A DNA stretch of 38,382 bases from Calothrix sp. CSU_2_0. Its GTDB lineage: Bacteria; Cyanobacteriota; Cyanobacteriia; Cyanobacteriales; Nostocaceae. A program made the translations under genes and the position numbers. Positions within the stretch are counted from its first letter, which is position 1. Every line of letters begins with the position of its first letter. Below, one piece after another: positions 15,538 through 24,807 of this stretch. The DNA lies in assembly GCA_012034595.1 (NCBI GenBank), contig JAAUPE010000062.1, positions 1 to 38,382 of the forward strand, written 5' to 3'. The notes under the pieces were generated by a model, which saw only the letters and a program-made list of their open reading frames with translations, was not told where the DNA came from and ran no database searches.

Positions 15538-16928
15538 TTTTTCAGCCTTTCCGGTAAACAATCTTGTCGAAGTAAATCCTGATATGTTTCACGTCGCAAA
15601 ATTACATTTGCCTCGCCATCAGCAACTAATACCGCAGCCGGACGGGGCAGACGATTGTAGTTTGATGCCATACTGCAATTGTAAGCACCTGTCGCCATTA
15701 CAACTAGGATATCCCCTGACTCAGTTTTCGGTAGTTGGGCATTCTTAATTACAATATCCCCTGATTCGCAGTGTTTTCCGGCAACTGTCACGGTTTCTGT
15801 ACAAGGTGCTGACATTTTGTTGGCAATAACTGCGCGGTAAACCGACTGGTAAGTAATGGGACGAGGATTATCTGACATGCCTCCGTCAACTGCAATATAG
15901 TTGCGAATTCCGGGAATTTCTTTCGACGAACCAACAGTATATGCTGTAATACAGGATGTCGCTACTAAGGAACGCCCAGGTTCGGATAATAATTTTGGTA
16001 GGGGTAAATTTAGCTCCGCACAGGCATTTTGTATCACTTCGCAAATTGGTTTTACCCATTCTTCAATGCTTGGGGGGTCATCGGATTCAATATATTTAAC
16101 CCCCAAACCACCACCAACGTTTAATTCGGTAATATTTAAACCGTGACTTGTAGCTTGAGTTAACCACTGCACCATTACAGATGCTAAGTCGCGATGGGGT
16201 TGACGCTCAAAGATTTGGGAACCGATATGGGCGTGAACTCCAATACAATTTAAACAATCTTGTTGACTGACAAATGCAAATACTTCGTCGAGTTGGTTGG
16301 GGTCAAACCCAAATTTACTATCGAGGTGTCCAGTACGAATGTATTCGTGGGTATGGCATTCGATTCCGGGTGTAAGACGTAACATGATGCGGATGGGTTG
16401 TGTAGGGGAACCCATTTCCACCAAAGTTTTTAGTTCGTGCCAGTTATCAACAACAATAGTCGCATGCGCTTCAATTGCTAAATTTAGTTCTTCTCGCGAT
16501 TTGTTGTTACCGTGGAAGTATATTTTGGTAGGGCTAACTCCCGCAGTCAGGGCAGTATGTAGTTCTCCTCCAGATACGACATCAATTCCCAGTCCTTCTT
16601 GATGCGCGATCGCACAAACCGCCAAACAACTCCAAGCTTTGGAAGCATACAGTACTTGCGATTTCCCTTGATAATAGCGTTTGAAACTATCGCGATATTG
16701 CCGACAAGCTGCACGCAATGTTGTTTCATCTAATATGTACAAAGGCGAACCAAATTGCTCAACTAGGTTCTGAACATCACAACCACCAATTTCTAAATAA
16801 TCTTGATTGTTGATTTTGGCTGTTAACGGTAGCAACTCCTGATTGGGAGAAATTTCAATATTATTTTTTATCTGAGGTAAATACTTACTACCAAAATTTT
16901 GAACCTCAGCCGGATGAGTAGATACCAT
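15531..16928 (-). CDS. lysA: Diaminopimelate decarboxylase
   Basis: The protein has 465 residues. It is a fold-III PLP enzyme with the Schiff-base lysine K97 in VLYASKAWSC, FHGNNKSREEL, HAHIGSQIF, the phosphate loop NVGGGLGVKY, SEPGRSLVA, and the C-terminal HCESGDIVI and MATGAYNCSMASNYN. It decarboxylates meso-diaminopimelate to L-lysine, the last step of the pathway, and thereby sets the DAP available for peptidoglycan. ATG 16928 (MVSTHPAEVQ) is chosen because it matches the start of Nostoc proteins as remembered. An upstream ATG at 16994 would add 22 residues encoded by repeat-like sequence. The approximately 30-residue N-terminal extension before the PLP barrel is usual in cyanobacteria. 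Confidence 0.95.
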   Translation of the reverse strand: MVSTHPAEVQNFGSKYLPQIKNNIEISPNQELLPLTAKINNQDYLEIGGCDVQNLVEQFGSPLYILDETTLRAACRQYRDSFKRYYQGKSQVLYASKAWSCLAVCAIAHQEGLGIDVVSGGELHTALTAGVSPTKIYFHGNNKSREELNLAIEAHATIVVDNWHELKTLVEMGSPTQPIRIMLRLTPGIECHTHEYIRTGHLDSKFGFDPNQLDEVFAFVSQQDCLNCIGVHAHIGSQIFERQPHRDLASVMVQWLTQATSHGLNITELNVGGGLGVKYIESDDPPSIEEWVKPICEVIQNACAELNLPLPKLLSEPGRSLVATSCITAYTVGSSKEIPGIRNYIAVDGGMSDNPRPITYQSVYRAVIANKMSAPCTETVTVAGKHCESGDIVIKNAQLPKTESGDILVVMATGAYNCSMASNYNRLPRPAAVLVADGEANVILRRETYQDLLRQDCLPERLKNS

Positions 16929-17082
16929 AACTGTGAGAAGTGTCCTTAAATTAGAAGTCAGGAGTTGGAATCTGTGGGTTAGGTGTAAAGACAAAGACGC
17001 AACTAATCACGCCTGTGCATTTTAGGAGTTGAAAGCTACTTCACAAAACCTGTAAACTTTGTTTGTCAAGGTTCGTAAAGAA

Positions 17083-17128
17083 TGTGGTTTTATGTGACCA
17101 CACACTCATAAGCTCTAATTATGAGCTT
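17083..17128. promoter_or_regulatory. Inverted repeats in the divergent lysA-rimI spacer
   Basis: TGTGGT-8-ACCACA (17083-17102) is a perfect dyad that could bind a dimeric regulator. Immediately after it, CTCATA/TATGAG (17105-17125) and AAGCTC/GAGCTT (17110-17128) are mutually exclusive hairpins. The whole 16929-17453 spacer has no convincing gene; it also holds pyrimidine-rich tracts (17290-17330), a heptamer repeat remnant (17133-17150) and presumably the promoters of both genes. Confidence 0.3.
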
Positions 17129-17453
17129 TTCACCCCTAATTCCTAACTTTTTGAGAATTTTTGAAAAATTTTGAGAAATGAGTAAATATTCCCATACCCA
17201 GTTTACAGCTACGGTGTACACACAAGTCGAACAAAGCTAGGGAAGGCAGACAATCGGGGTAAATAGCAAAAAAAGAACAATAAAAAGCCATATTTCTTCT
17301 TTTTCTCCTCTCTTTCTTTTCTCCCTCGTCTGATTATTTTGCACCCAACCAGTATTTTATGACTTGTTTGTATGAGGTCGCCAGTCGAGCTAGGGTTAAC
17401 TAAATAGTATCGATTATTTGCATTTTTGTATCAGAATGCACCATTGACAGAGC

Positions 17454-17996
17454 GTGAATACATTCAATTTAGAACTTCAGTCATTGACAGAGGCGCACCT
17501 CGGTGATTTGCTCGAACTAGACATAGCTTGTTTTGGCGGTTTGTGGACTCTTGATGCATATCAACGCGAACTAGACAGTCCTAATAGCGATTTGCTCGGT
17601 CTAATTTCTCCAATGGGACTGTTGGGAATGGGTTGCTTTTGGTCAATTTTGGAGGAGGCACACATTACAATTTTGGCGGTTCATCCCCAATATCAACACC
17701 AAGGGATGGGGCAAGCTTTACTATTTTCCCTACTCAAAACGGCTTACGATCGCGGTTTGGAGCGAGCAACCCTAGAAGTACGAGCTTCTAATCTCAGCGC
17801 GATTACTTTATATCAGAAATTTGGCTTCAAGACTGCCGGACGCAGGCGAAGATATTACAAAGACAACGATGAAGATGCGCTGATTCTTTGGCTTGGCGAT
17901 ATTCAACATCCTCAATTCCCCCAAACTCTCAAAACTTGGCATCAAATTGCCGCCGACCGTCTCAAATTATCTGGCTGGTTGTTTACCTGTTCTTAA
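17454..17996 (+). CDS. rimI: Ribosomal-protein-alanine N-acetyltransferase (GNAT)
   Basis: The protein has 180 residues. The GNAT acetyl-CoA-binding motif is at ILAVHPQYQHQGMGQALL (QxxGxG/A type), with upstream ELDIACFGGLWTLDAYQREL and downstream ATLEVRASNLSAITLYQKFGF and RRYYKDNDEDALIL, as expected for RimI. It acetylates the N-terminal alanine of ribosomal protein bS18, although cyanobacterial members may have other targets. The start is GTG 17454; no ATG is available before the conserved domain. The approximately 25-residue C-terminal tail (KTWHQIAADRLKLSGWLFTCS) is extra relative to E. coli RimI. It lies between lysA (divergent) and clpC. Confidence 0.85.
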   Translation: MNTFNLELQSLTEAHLGDLLELDIACFGGLWTLDAYQRELDSPNSDLLGLISPMGLLGMGCFWSILEEAHITILAVHPQYQHQGMGQALLFSLLKTAYDRGLERATLEVRASNLSAITLYQKFGFKTAGRRRRYYKDNDEDALILWLGDIQHPQFPQTLKTWHQIAADRLKLSGWLFTCS

Positions 17997-18163
17997 TTTA
18001 GGCGATTTAAGTTACTTAATATTGTCTTCTTAAATATGGTTTTGTACTCCCTTAACAAATCTTTATTATATTCCGAGAAATATTAATTTTTCGATTTTGT
18101 GCCTGCGATCGCACCAAAAATACCTCGTAAAGTTCAAATCAAGCTTGACAGGAACCAAAAAAT

Positions 18164-18259
18164 ATGATAAATATTTTTACTTGGGGGCAGTTTAAGCAAC
18201 AACTCCACAAAAGTAATGAATTGCCTGAAAATCACTATTTAAAAGCCTCTCAGAGTTAA
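18164..18259 (+). CDS. Possible 31-residue small protein upstream of clpC
   Basis: ATG 18164 is preceded by AGGAA with reasonable spacing and opens a 31-codon frame, MINIFTWGQFKQQLHKSNEL..., ending at TAA 18257. Composition looks protein-like rather than repeat-like. I recognise no family. It could be a small protein, an upstream leader of clpC, or the remnant of a larger gene. The remainder of the 17997-18424 spacer contains the clpC leader. Confidence 0.25.
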   Translation: MINIFTWGQFKQQLHKSNELPENHYLKASQS

Positions 18260-18319
18260 GCTCCTCAGTACAAGGGTGAGTGGGAAGTAATAAATAATTA
18301 AGTAGTAACCTAGTAACCT

Positions 18320-18383
18320 GGTTAAACCCCGATTAACCTCTGTATCTTTATACAGGGATCGGTTTGTTTTAGCTGTGCTAAAA
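18320..18383 (+). promoter_or_regulatory. Three consecutive perfect hairpins in the clpC leader
   Basis: GGTTAA-7-TTAACC (18320-18338), CTGTAT-CTTT-ATACAG (18340-18355) and TTTTAGC-TGT-GCTAAAA (18367-18383) follow each other 40-105 bases before the clpC ATG. The third is not followed by a T run, so it is not a plain terminator. It may be a dyad operator or an mRNA leader structure regulating clpC; this is inferred. Confidence 0.4.
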
Positions 18384-18424
18384 TCAGCGTACCGGCACGA
18401 CGCAGGTGATGGGAAAACTGCCAT

Positions 18425-20902
18425 ATGTTTGAACGCTTCACAGAAAAAGCCATTAAGGTTATCATGCTCGCCCAAGAGGAAGCTCGAAGGTTAGGGCATA
18501 ATTTTGTCGGTACCGAACAAATCCTCCTGGGTTTGATTGGTGAAGGTACCGGAGTAGCAGCAAAAGTACTGAAATCGATGGGTGTCAATCTCAAAGACGC
18601 TCGGATTGAAGTAGAGAAGATCATAGGTCGAGGCTCAGGCTTTGTAGCTGTGGAAATTCCGTTTACGCCACGGGCAAAGCGCGTTCTGGAACTCTCTTTG
18701 GAAGAAGCGCGACAGTTGGGGCACAACTATATTGGCACCGAACATCTGTTGTTGGGCTTAATCCGAGAGGGAGAAGGAGTAGCAGCCAGAGTCTTAGAAA
18801 ATCTTGGGGTTGACTTATCTAAAGTCAGAACCCAGGTGATTCGGATGTTGGGTGAAACTGCTGAGGTGACACAAGGCGGTCCATCCAGCCGTACCAAAAC
18901 CCCGACGCTGGACGAGTTTGGTTCAAACTTGACCCAAATGGCTGCTGACGGCAAGCTTGACCCAGTGGTGGGACGTGCTAAAGAAATTGAGCGGGTAATT
19001 CAAATTCTTGGTCGCCGGACAAAGAATAACCCAGTATTAATCGGTGAGCCAGGGGTTGGTAAAACGGCGATCGCCGAAGGTTTGGCATCGCGCATCTCCA
19101 CCAAAGATATCCCCGATATCCTGGAAGATAAGCGTGTAGTCACCTTAGATATTGGTTTGCTGGTCGCAGGAACCAAATATCGAGGCGAATTTGAAGAACG
19201 CCTGAAGAAAATCATGGATGAGATTCGTCAGGCAGGAAATGTAATTTTAGTAATTGATGAGGTTCACACCTTAATTGGTGCAGGAGCCGCCGAAGGGGCA
19301 ATTGATGCAGCAAATATCCTTAAGCCAGCTTTGGCGCGGGGAGAGTTGCAATGTATTGGGGCGACAACGCTTGACGAGTACCGCAAGCACATCGAACGCG
19401 ATGCAGCCCTAGAGCGGCGTTTCCAACCAGTAATGGTAGGCGAACCCTCGGTAGATGAAACGATAGAAATTTTGTACGGTTTACGCGATCGCTACGAACA
19501 ACACCACAAGCTGAAGATTTCCGATGAGGCTTTGGTGGCTGCTGCGAAGCTATCCGACCGTTATATATCCGACCGTTACCTTCCCGACAAAGCAATCGAC
19601 TTAGTTGATGAAGCTGGTTCGCGGGTACGTTTAATTAATTCCCAATTACCTCCAGCAGCGAAAGAGCTAGATAAAGAACTACGTCAGATTCTTAAAGAAA
19701 AAGACGATGCAGTTCGTTCGCAAGATTTCGACCGTGCTGGAGAATTGCGCGATCGCGAAATGGAAATCAAAGCCGAAATCCGGGCGATCGCTCAAAACAA
19801 AGCCACCGCAACCAAGACCGAAGGTGGGGATGAACCTGTAGTTACAGAAGAAGACATCGCCCACATCGTCGCATCTTGGACGGGTGTACCTGTCAACAAG
19901 CTGACCGAATCCGAATCGGAGAAGCTGTTGCACATGGAAGATACCCTACACCAGCGACTCATTGGTCAAGAAGATGCTGTTAAAGCAGTTTCGCGAGCAA
20001 TTCGCCGTGCCCGTGTAGGTCTAAAAAATCCTAATCGACCAATTGCTAGCTTTGTTTTCTCCGGTCCTACCGGGGTTGGTAAAACCGAATTAGCAAAATC
20101 CTTAGCTTCCTACTTCTTCGGTTCTGAAGAAGCCATGATTCGCTTAGATATGTCCGAGTACATGGAACGCCACACCGTCAGCAAGCTGATTGGTTCGCCT
20201 CCAGGCTACGTAGGATACAACGAAGGCGGTCAGTTGACCGAGGCAGTACGCCGTAGACCATACACAGTTGTGCTTTTCGATGAAATCGAAAAAGCTCACC
20301 CCGATGTATTTAATATGCTGCTGCAAATCTTGGAAGACGGTAGATTAACGGATGCAAAAGGTCGTACCGTAGACTTCAAGAACACCTTATTGATTTTGAC
20401 CTCGAACATTGGTTCTAAGGTAATCGAAAAAGGTGGTGGTGGTATTGGTTTCGAGTTTGCCGAAGACGCAAGCGAATCCCAGTACAACCGAATTAAGTTC
20501 TTGGTTAACGAAGAACTCAAAAACTACTTCCGTCCTGAGTTCCTCAATCGTCTTGACGAAATCATTGTCTTCCGTCAACTTAATAAAGCCGAAGTTACGG
20601 AAATCGCCGATATCATGCTCAAGGAAGTCTTCGGACGCTTGGGTGAAAAAGGCATCACGATGGAAGTTACAGACCGCTTCAAGGAGCGTCTGATTGTAGA
20701 AGGGTATAATCCTAGCTACGGAGCTAGACCACTACGTCGGGCAATTATGCGATTATTAGAGGATAGCTTGGCTGAAGAAATTCTCTCAGGTCGGGTTAAA
20801 GAAGGTGATATTGCCGTTGTTGACGTAGATGAGAACAATAATGTTGTTGTTCGTCCTGGGGAACGTCCTGAACCACCAGTTTTGACTCCAGCTGGGGAAT
20901 AG
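18425..20902 (+). CDS. clpC: ClpC, HSP100 AAA+ unfoldase of the Clp protease
   Basis: The protein has 825 residues. Two Clp-N repeats occupy about 1-145 ([34 protein letters not shown]). AAA+ domain 1 has Walker A GEPGVGKT (207-214) and Walker B VIDE (276-279). The UVR/coiled-coil middle domain at about 418-453 ([22 protein letters not shown]) distinguishes ClpC from ClpB. AAA+ domain 2 has GPTGVGKT (547-554) and a Walker [12 protein letters not shown], and GGGIGFEF includes the IGF loop that docks on ClpP. It unfolds substrates for the ClpP/R protease, and in cyanobacteria is essential and also membrane-associated. A strong terminator follows. Confidence 0.97.
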   Translation: MFERFTEKAIKVIMLAQEEARRLGHNFVGTEQILLGLIGEGTGVAAKVLKSMGVNLKDARIEVEKIIGRGSGFVAVEIPFTPRAKRVLELSLEEARQLGHNYIGTEHLLLGLIREGEGVAARVLENLGVDLSKVRTQVIRMLGETAEVTQGGPSSRTKTPTLDEFGSNLTQMAADGKLDPVVGRAKEIERVIQILGRRTKNNPVLIGEPGVGKTAIAEGLASRISTKDIPDILEDKRVVTLDIGLLVAGTKYRGEFEERLKKIMDEIRQAGNVILVIDEVHTLIGAGAAEGAIDAANILKPALARGELQCIGATTLDEYRKHIERDAALERRFQPVMVGEPSVDETIEILYGLRDRYEQHHKLKISDEALVAAAKLSDRYISDRYLPDKAIDLVDEAGSRVRLINSQLPPAAKELDKELRQILKEKDDAVRSQDFDRAGELRDREMEIKAEIRAIAQNKATATKTEGGDEPVVTEEDIAHIVASWTGVPVNKLTESESEKLLHMEDTLHQRLIGQEDAVKAVSRAIRRARVGLKNPNRPIASFVFSGPTGVGKTELAKSLASYFFGSEEAMIRLDMSEYMERHTVSKLIGSPPGYVGYNEGGQLTEAVRRRPYTVVLFDEIEKAHPDVFNMLLQILEDGRLTDAKGRTVDFKNTLLILTSNIGSKVIEKGGGGIGFEFAEDASESQYNRIKFLVNEELKNYFRPEFLNRLDEIIVFRQLNKAEVTEIADIMLKEVFGRLGEKGITMEVTDRFKERLIVEGYNPSYGARPLRRAIMRLLEDSLAEEILSGRVKEGDIAVVDVDENNNVVVRPGERPEPPVLTPAGE

Positions 20903-20967
20903 TTAGTTAAGTCAAATAAAATTCTGGATTTTAGATTAAATCTGAAATCTTGAAAGCAAAAAAGAAG

Positions 20968-20998
20968 CGGTAAAGTTTAAAACACTTTACCGTTTTTA
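20968..20998 (+). terminator. Rho-independent terminator of clpC
   Basis: CGGTAAAGT (20968-20976), loop TTAAAAC, ACTTTACCG (20984-20992), then TTTTTAA. It is a perfect 9-bp stem with a T run. An A-rich tract precedes it, so it could work in both directions for the converging ATPase gene. Confidence 0.9.
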
Positions 20999-21049
20999 AT
21001 GACAAAAGCATTTGTCTTTTTTGGAGAGAATTTGCGAGAACAAAACCCT

Positions 21050-23410
21050 CTAGATTTCAATCTCTTGTTCAATATATTTTTGTACTAAAGGTACTTGGAA
21101 GCAGACATTTTGATAGAGCAAATCCTGAGAACATTCGCTGCTTGCTTCCAGAATTTCTTTTTTAATTAGCCAACGCACGACTTTATTATCTAGAGGTGCT
21201 AGGTGTTGGTTTTGGATTATACGCTGGAGAACATCTTGTTCTTCAGGCTGTAAAACTTTCCATAATTCTTGAAAGTAGGATTTTCCCCGTTCCAACACTT
21301 TCGGAATGGATTTTGTCACATCGTCTACAGTTGCGGTGGTAGTTTTAGGAAGTCGATTTTCCGTCCGAATGTAGTGATTGAGCAATTCGATAATTTGATA
21401 GCAGACTAACTGTACCAAATAGGGATGACAGCGAGTTAATCTAATGATTTCGTCCACAGCAGTAGGTTCGTAGATATTGTCGGGAAAATCCTCCACAGGA
21501 CGTTCGATTAATTCCCGTGCTTCCGACTCCTGTAGATAGTCTAACTGGATCGAAATAGTGTTAATGAGGTAATCGTTCCAGTAATCGGGAAATTCATGGT
21601 GGAGATGGGAAGCGCTAAATAATACAATCCACTGCTGACTATGTTGGATAATCGATCGCAAAAAGTTAAGTGGTGCTTTACTTCCCGTTGCTTGGATAAA
21701 TTCATCCAGACGCAAAAATTCGTCTAGACAGAGGAGAAATCGCATTTTTGGGAAAGTACGCTCGATTTCTCCAAACCAGTTCTCCAGGGCTATAAATGGG
21801 TCTGTAGAAACCCGAAATATGGCTCCTGGATCGGGAAAATCCAAACGTCGGGGTAATTTTTTTGCTGCTTCAAAAATTTGTTTCGCTAGTTGTTCTGCTA
21901 AACCTGATAAAGTTGTCGCGATCGCAGCATTTTGAAAATCGACTAGCAAGGGCACCAGATTTGCTGCAACTCGATTGGGTAGATACTTTAAAGCCGAAGT
22001 TTTCCCAGTACGACGACGACCGTATAGTAATAGTACGGGAGGTTGATCGGCAAGTGCTAAATTTTCAACTTGCCGAAATATGCGATCGCGACCTTTAAAG
22101 CGTTCTTTGGCTTTCTGTGGGTCTAAAGCATTACCAGCAATATAAACTTGGCGAATTTCAGCTTTGATTAAAGCTAATTCTTTTAAATTAGGTTTGGCAG
22201 TCTCCAAAATACTCAGCCAATGTTGGATAATACTGCCAAAAATTCTGGCAAGATTTGCGTTTTTGCCATCTTCTAAATTCCTACATAATTGACGTAATTT
22301 AAAAATTGGATCGTCAAGTGATTTGTATTTGCTATAGGGAGAAGTTGCTTCCATTGATGCCTTTAAATCTTGGCTAACATCTAGCAACTGGGGTAACACC
22401 AAACCAAGTGGATTTGGTAATGGTCGAGGAATCCAATTTAGTTGATTATTAATTTCTACTATTTCTTCTAAAGTTTTACATTTTTGGAGTTTATTTATTG
22501 CTATTTTCTGAATGGCTTGATTGGCTAGTTTTTGTTGATTTGTACAGTTTAAAAGGTAATTAATTGTCTCGCGGGCAGCAGTGGGATTCTCATGATGTGC
22601 TTCTACAATTATTTGCGATATAAAAGGTAAAGATATTAAGATTCGTTGATTAAATCGAGGTGGTAAATAAGTCAACCATTTGGCTTTATTACCCTTTCTC
22701 GATAGCAGATAAATTGTGAATATCCAAAGTAATTCCACCAATGAGAATAATAGAGGAATTGCCAAAAAGGTAATGATAAAAGCCACACGTAAATCTGTAA
22801 TTGATGCCACTAAGCAGACCAATAGCCACATCATCCCCAAATTCATTCGTGATGCCACACACAAAGCTAGAACTAATGACATTCCAACATGAAAACCCGG
22901 TCCCATACCCAGTTCCATATTTAAAGCAACAACCAAACCACCAGCTAAAAGCCAAAGCTTAGTTAAGAATGGAGGAAGTTGTTTGATTCCACCACCAAAA
23001 GGAATGCTAACCAAAAACCAGATTGGTTGCTGAAACCAACTTAATCGCTTTTGATGACCCTGAAAAGCCAGATATAAACCAATTAACCACCCTAGTAGCG
23101 CTGACATAATTGACACCCAACTAATATCCAAAAAGTTGGGATCTCTTTGTACAACTTGATGAAAAGCAAATAAAATAATTGGAATAGGAGCAACGGCAGT
23201 TAATATCCAAACTTGCCATGCATAGCGTTGAAGTTGAGGATTATTCGGGAAATATTTTCTAAATTTGAAAGGGTTATCTTGTGGCTTTAGTTCTGGGTGA
23301 ATTTCCCGCAACCACCTGGAAAATGTATAGGGTTTGAAATAAGCCCAAAACAGCAAATGTACACATTCATTCACATAATCTCTGATACTAAAAACAGATA
23401 TTTGTGCCAT
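21050..23410 (-). CDS. Multi-pass membrane protein fused to a C-terminal STAND/AAA-type ATPase
   Basis: The protein has 786 residues. The N-terminal part is membrane-embedded, with hydrophobic segments at about 67-85, 97-117, 129-139, 152-166, 173-186, 192-206 and 209-236. A helical stretch (250-430) follows. The ATPase starts at FKGRDRIFRQVE (438-449), with Walker A GRRRTGKTS (464-472), Walker B FLLCLDEF (558-565), LFSASH as sensor (597-602) and HPYLVQLVCYQI (662-673), followed by a winged helix (715-785). The fold is that of the archaeal-ATPase/AAA_16 STAND group. A conserved REIHPELKP segment lies before the first helix (35-43). It starts 9 bases after the partner ATPase gene, so they form an operon. 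Function is unknown; signalling or defence is only inference. Confidence 0.8.
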   Translation of the reverse strand: MAQISVFSIRDYVNECVHLLFWAYFKPYTFSRWLREIHPELKPQDNPFKFRKYFPNNPQLQRYAWQVWILTAVAPIPIILFAFHQVVQRDPNFLDISWVSIMSALLGWLIGLYLAFQGHQKRLSWFQQPIWFLVSIPFGGGIKQLPPFLTKLWLLAGGLVVALNMELGMGPGFHVGMSLVLALCVASRMNLGMMWLLVCLVASITDLRVAFIITFLAIPLLFSLVELLWIFTIYLLSRKGNKAKWLTYLPPRFNQRILISLPFISQIIVEAHHENPTAARETINYLLNCTNQQKLANQAIQKIAINKLQKCKTLEEIVEINNQLNWIPRPLPNPLGLVLPQLLDVSQDLKASMEATSPYSKYKSLDDPIFKLRQLCRNLEDGKNANLARIFGSIIQHWLSILETAKPNLKELALIKAEIRQVYIAGNALDPQKAKERFKGRDRIFRQVENLALADQPPVLLLYGRRRTGKTSALKYLPNRVAANLVPLLVDFQNAAIATTLSGLAEQLAKQIFEAAKKLPRRLDFPDPGAIFRVSTDPFIALENWFGEIERTFPKMRFLLCLDEFLRLDEFIQATGSKAPLNFLRSIIQHSQQWIVLFSASHLHHEFPDYWNDYLINTISIQLDYLQESEARELIERPVEDFPDNIYEPTAVDEIIRLTRCHPYLVQLVCYQIIELLNHYIRTENRLPKTTTATVDDVTKSIPKVLERGKSYFQELWKVLQPEEQDVLQRIIQNQHLAPLDNKVVRWLIKKEILEASSECSQDLLYQNVCFQVPLVQKYIEQEIEI

Positions 23411-23419
23411 GACTAATCC

Positions 23420-24613
23420 CTATTTTTTTCGATTTCGGCTCGATAGTTTCTGGAAAAATTCCTTTAGTTCTTCCCAAGGCAAAGCTTTCTTAATAATTTT
23501 GCTGACAAATGCCAGAAAATCCTTCCAAGACAATTTTCCCGTAACAAATAAAATCGGCAAAGCCAGAACTATAATGCCGATTAATACTTTGGCAATATCA
23601 TCGAGAACATTTCCGATCGCTAATGGAGTACCTAAAAGCTCTTTAATCGGAGGAATGGCAAATATCCCACCTTTTGTCCAATAAATTATTGCCAAAATTA
23701 GAACGATTAACCCAATAACTAATAAAAGCCATTGCCACCAATACTGAGAAAAACGTTTAATAAATCTCGATCGCGATTTATTAATTTGTTGCTCAAATTT
23801 CTTTCTTGCCCATTTTATATCCTGACCATTTTGCTGTGCTTCATATAAACATAAACCAGCTAATTGCAACAAATAAGGATTGCGTTTACCCCATTGCTGG
23901 GCATAATTCTGCTCGTCTAAACTTAATGCAGGTTGTTTGCCTTGATTAGTATTAATTGTTAAACGTGTCAGTGCGATCGCTTCATCTATTGTCAACTCCC
24001 TGAGTTCGATTGTGTGACCCAAATTAAAAAAGCCAGAGACAAATCGATGTTCTTCACCATGAATTTCCAGAGGTTTGCGTGACACAATTACCAGCATGAT
24101 GGCGTTATTGTCCATCATTGCTCGTAAGCTATCATAAAATCCATTGTCGAATTCTTGAGGATACTTAAACAAACTGTCAAAATCATCTAAGCAGAGAACT
24201 GGCAGCAACCCCTGCTCCTTAAATTGAGCGATCGCTTCCGAAAATGCCAAACGGTCAACAGGAATTTTACTTAAACCCTCAACTAAGCTTGTTTTTTTTG
24301 CCACAGCATCACTATCAAGCAACTCTTCGACTACTGCTTGATAAAAATTATTTTCCCGTTGACATCTGGCAAGCTGTAACGAGAGATAAATTACAACGTA
24401 GTTACTATGATTTAATACTCGTTGCTTCCAAGTCCGAAAGAAATAATATAGTAAAGATGATTTTCCGATCCGTCTGTCCCCAACAAGGTTTACACTTGTT
24501 GGTTGATCACCACTCATTAAACCCGCGATCGCTCTCAATTCCTCTTCTCGACCAACAAACTTTTGCAAGTCTTGCAATCTCGCACCAGCAACAAAAGGGT
24601 TGGAAGGAGACAT
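23420..24613 (-). CDS. STAND/AAA-type ATPase with C-terminal membrane segments
   Basis: The protein has 397 residues. The N-terminal NPFVAGARLQDLQKFVGREEEL is followed by Walker A GDRRIGKSS (45-53), Walker B VLCLDDFD (139-146), sensor-like MLVIVSRK (173-180) and NPYLLQLAGLCLYEA (245-259). Membrane segments lie at about 293-312 (WWQWLLLVIGLIVLILAIIYW) and 342-358 (KVLIGIIVLALPILFV), with a basic amphipathic tail ending RNRKK. The order ATPase-then-membrane is the reverse of its operon partner, and the ATPase motifs (FVGRE, GDRRIGKSS, CLDDF, NPYLLQL) parallel those of the partner (FKGRD, GRRRTGKTS, CLDEF, HPYLVQL). The pair may form a hetero-complex at the membrane (inference). The lepB gene diverges upstream. 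Confidence 0.82.
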   Translation of the reverse strand: MSPSNPFVAGARLQDLQKFVGREEELRAIAGLMSGDQPTSVNLVGDRRIGKSSLLYYFFRTWKQRVLNHSNYVVIYLSLQLARCQRENNFYQAVVEELLDSDAVAKKTSLVEGLSKIPVDRLAFSEAIAQFKEQGLLPVLCLDDFDSLFKYPQEFDNGFYDSLRAMMDNNAIMLVIVSRKPLEIHGEEHRFVSGFFNLGHTIELRELTIDEAIALTRLTINTNQGKQPALSLDEQNYAQQWGKRNPYLLQLAGLCLYEAQQNGQDIKWARKKFEQQINKSRSRFIKRFSQYWWQWLLLVIGLIVLILAIIYWTKGGIFAIPPIKELLGTPLAIGNVLDDIAKVLIGIIVLALPILFVTGKLSWKDFLAFVSKIIKKALPWEELKEFFQKLSSRNRKK

Positions 24614-24807
24614 TATTTCCTAGTCTAATTTGTCACCTTGATACTAGCAAAACACTTGGAATTGATGTGTTAAAAAAAATACATCAACCATGATTTAGTG
24701 ATGGGACAAAAGGGATGTAACGAAAAAGTAAAAAAGATACAAGCGTACTTTAAACTTCAAAAAAATCAAAGTATGCTTTGCAATTATGTAAATGAATTCA
24801 GAGTAAT

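Noticed and set aside
17083-17102. Dyad TGTGGT-N8-ACCACA as an NtcA or CRP-type site.
   Set aside because: It fits neither GTA-N8-TAC nor TGTGA-N6-TCACA; kept only as an unassigned inverted repeat.
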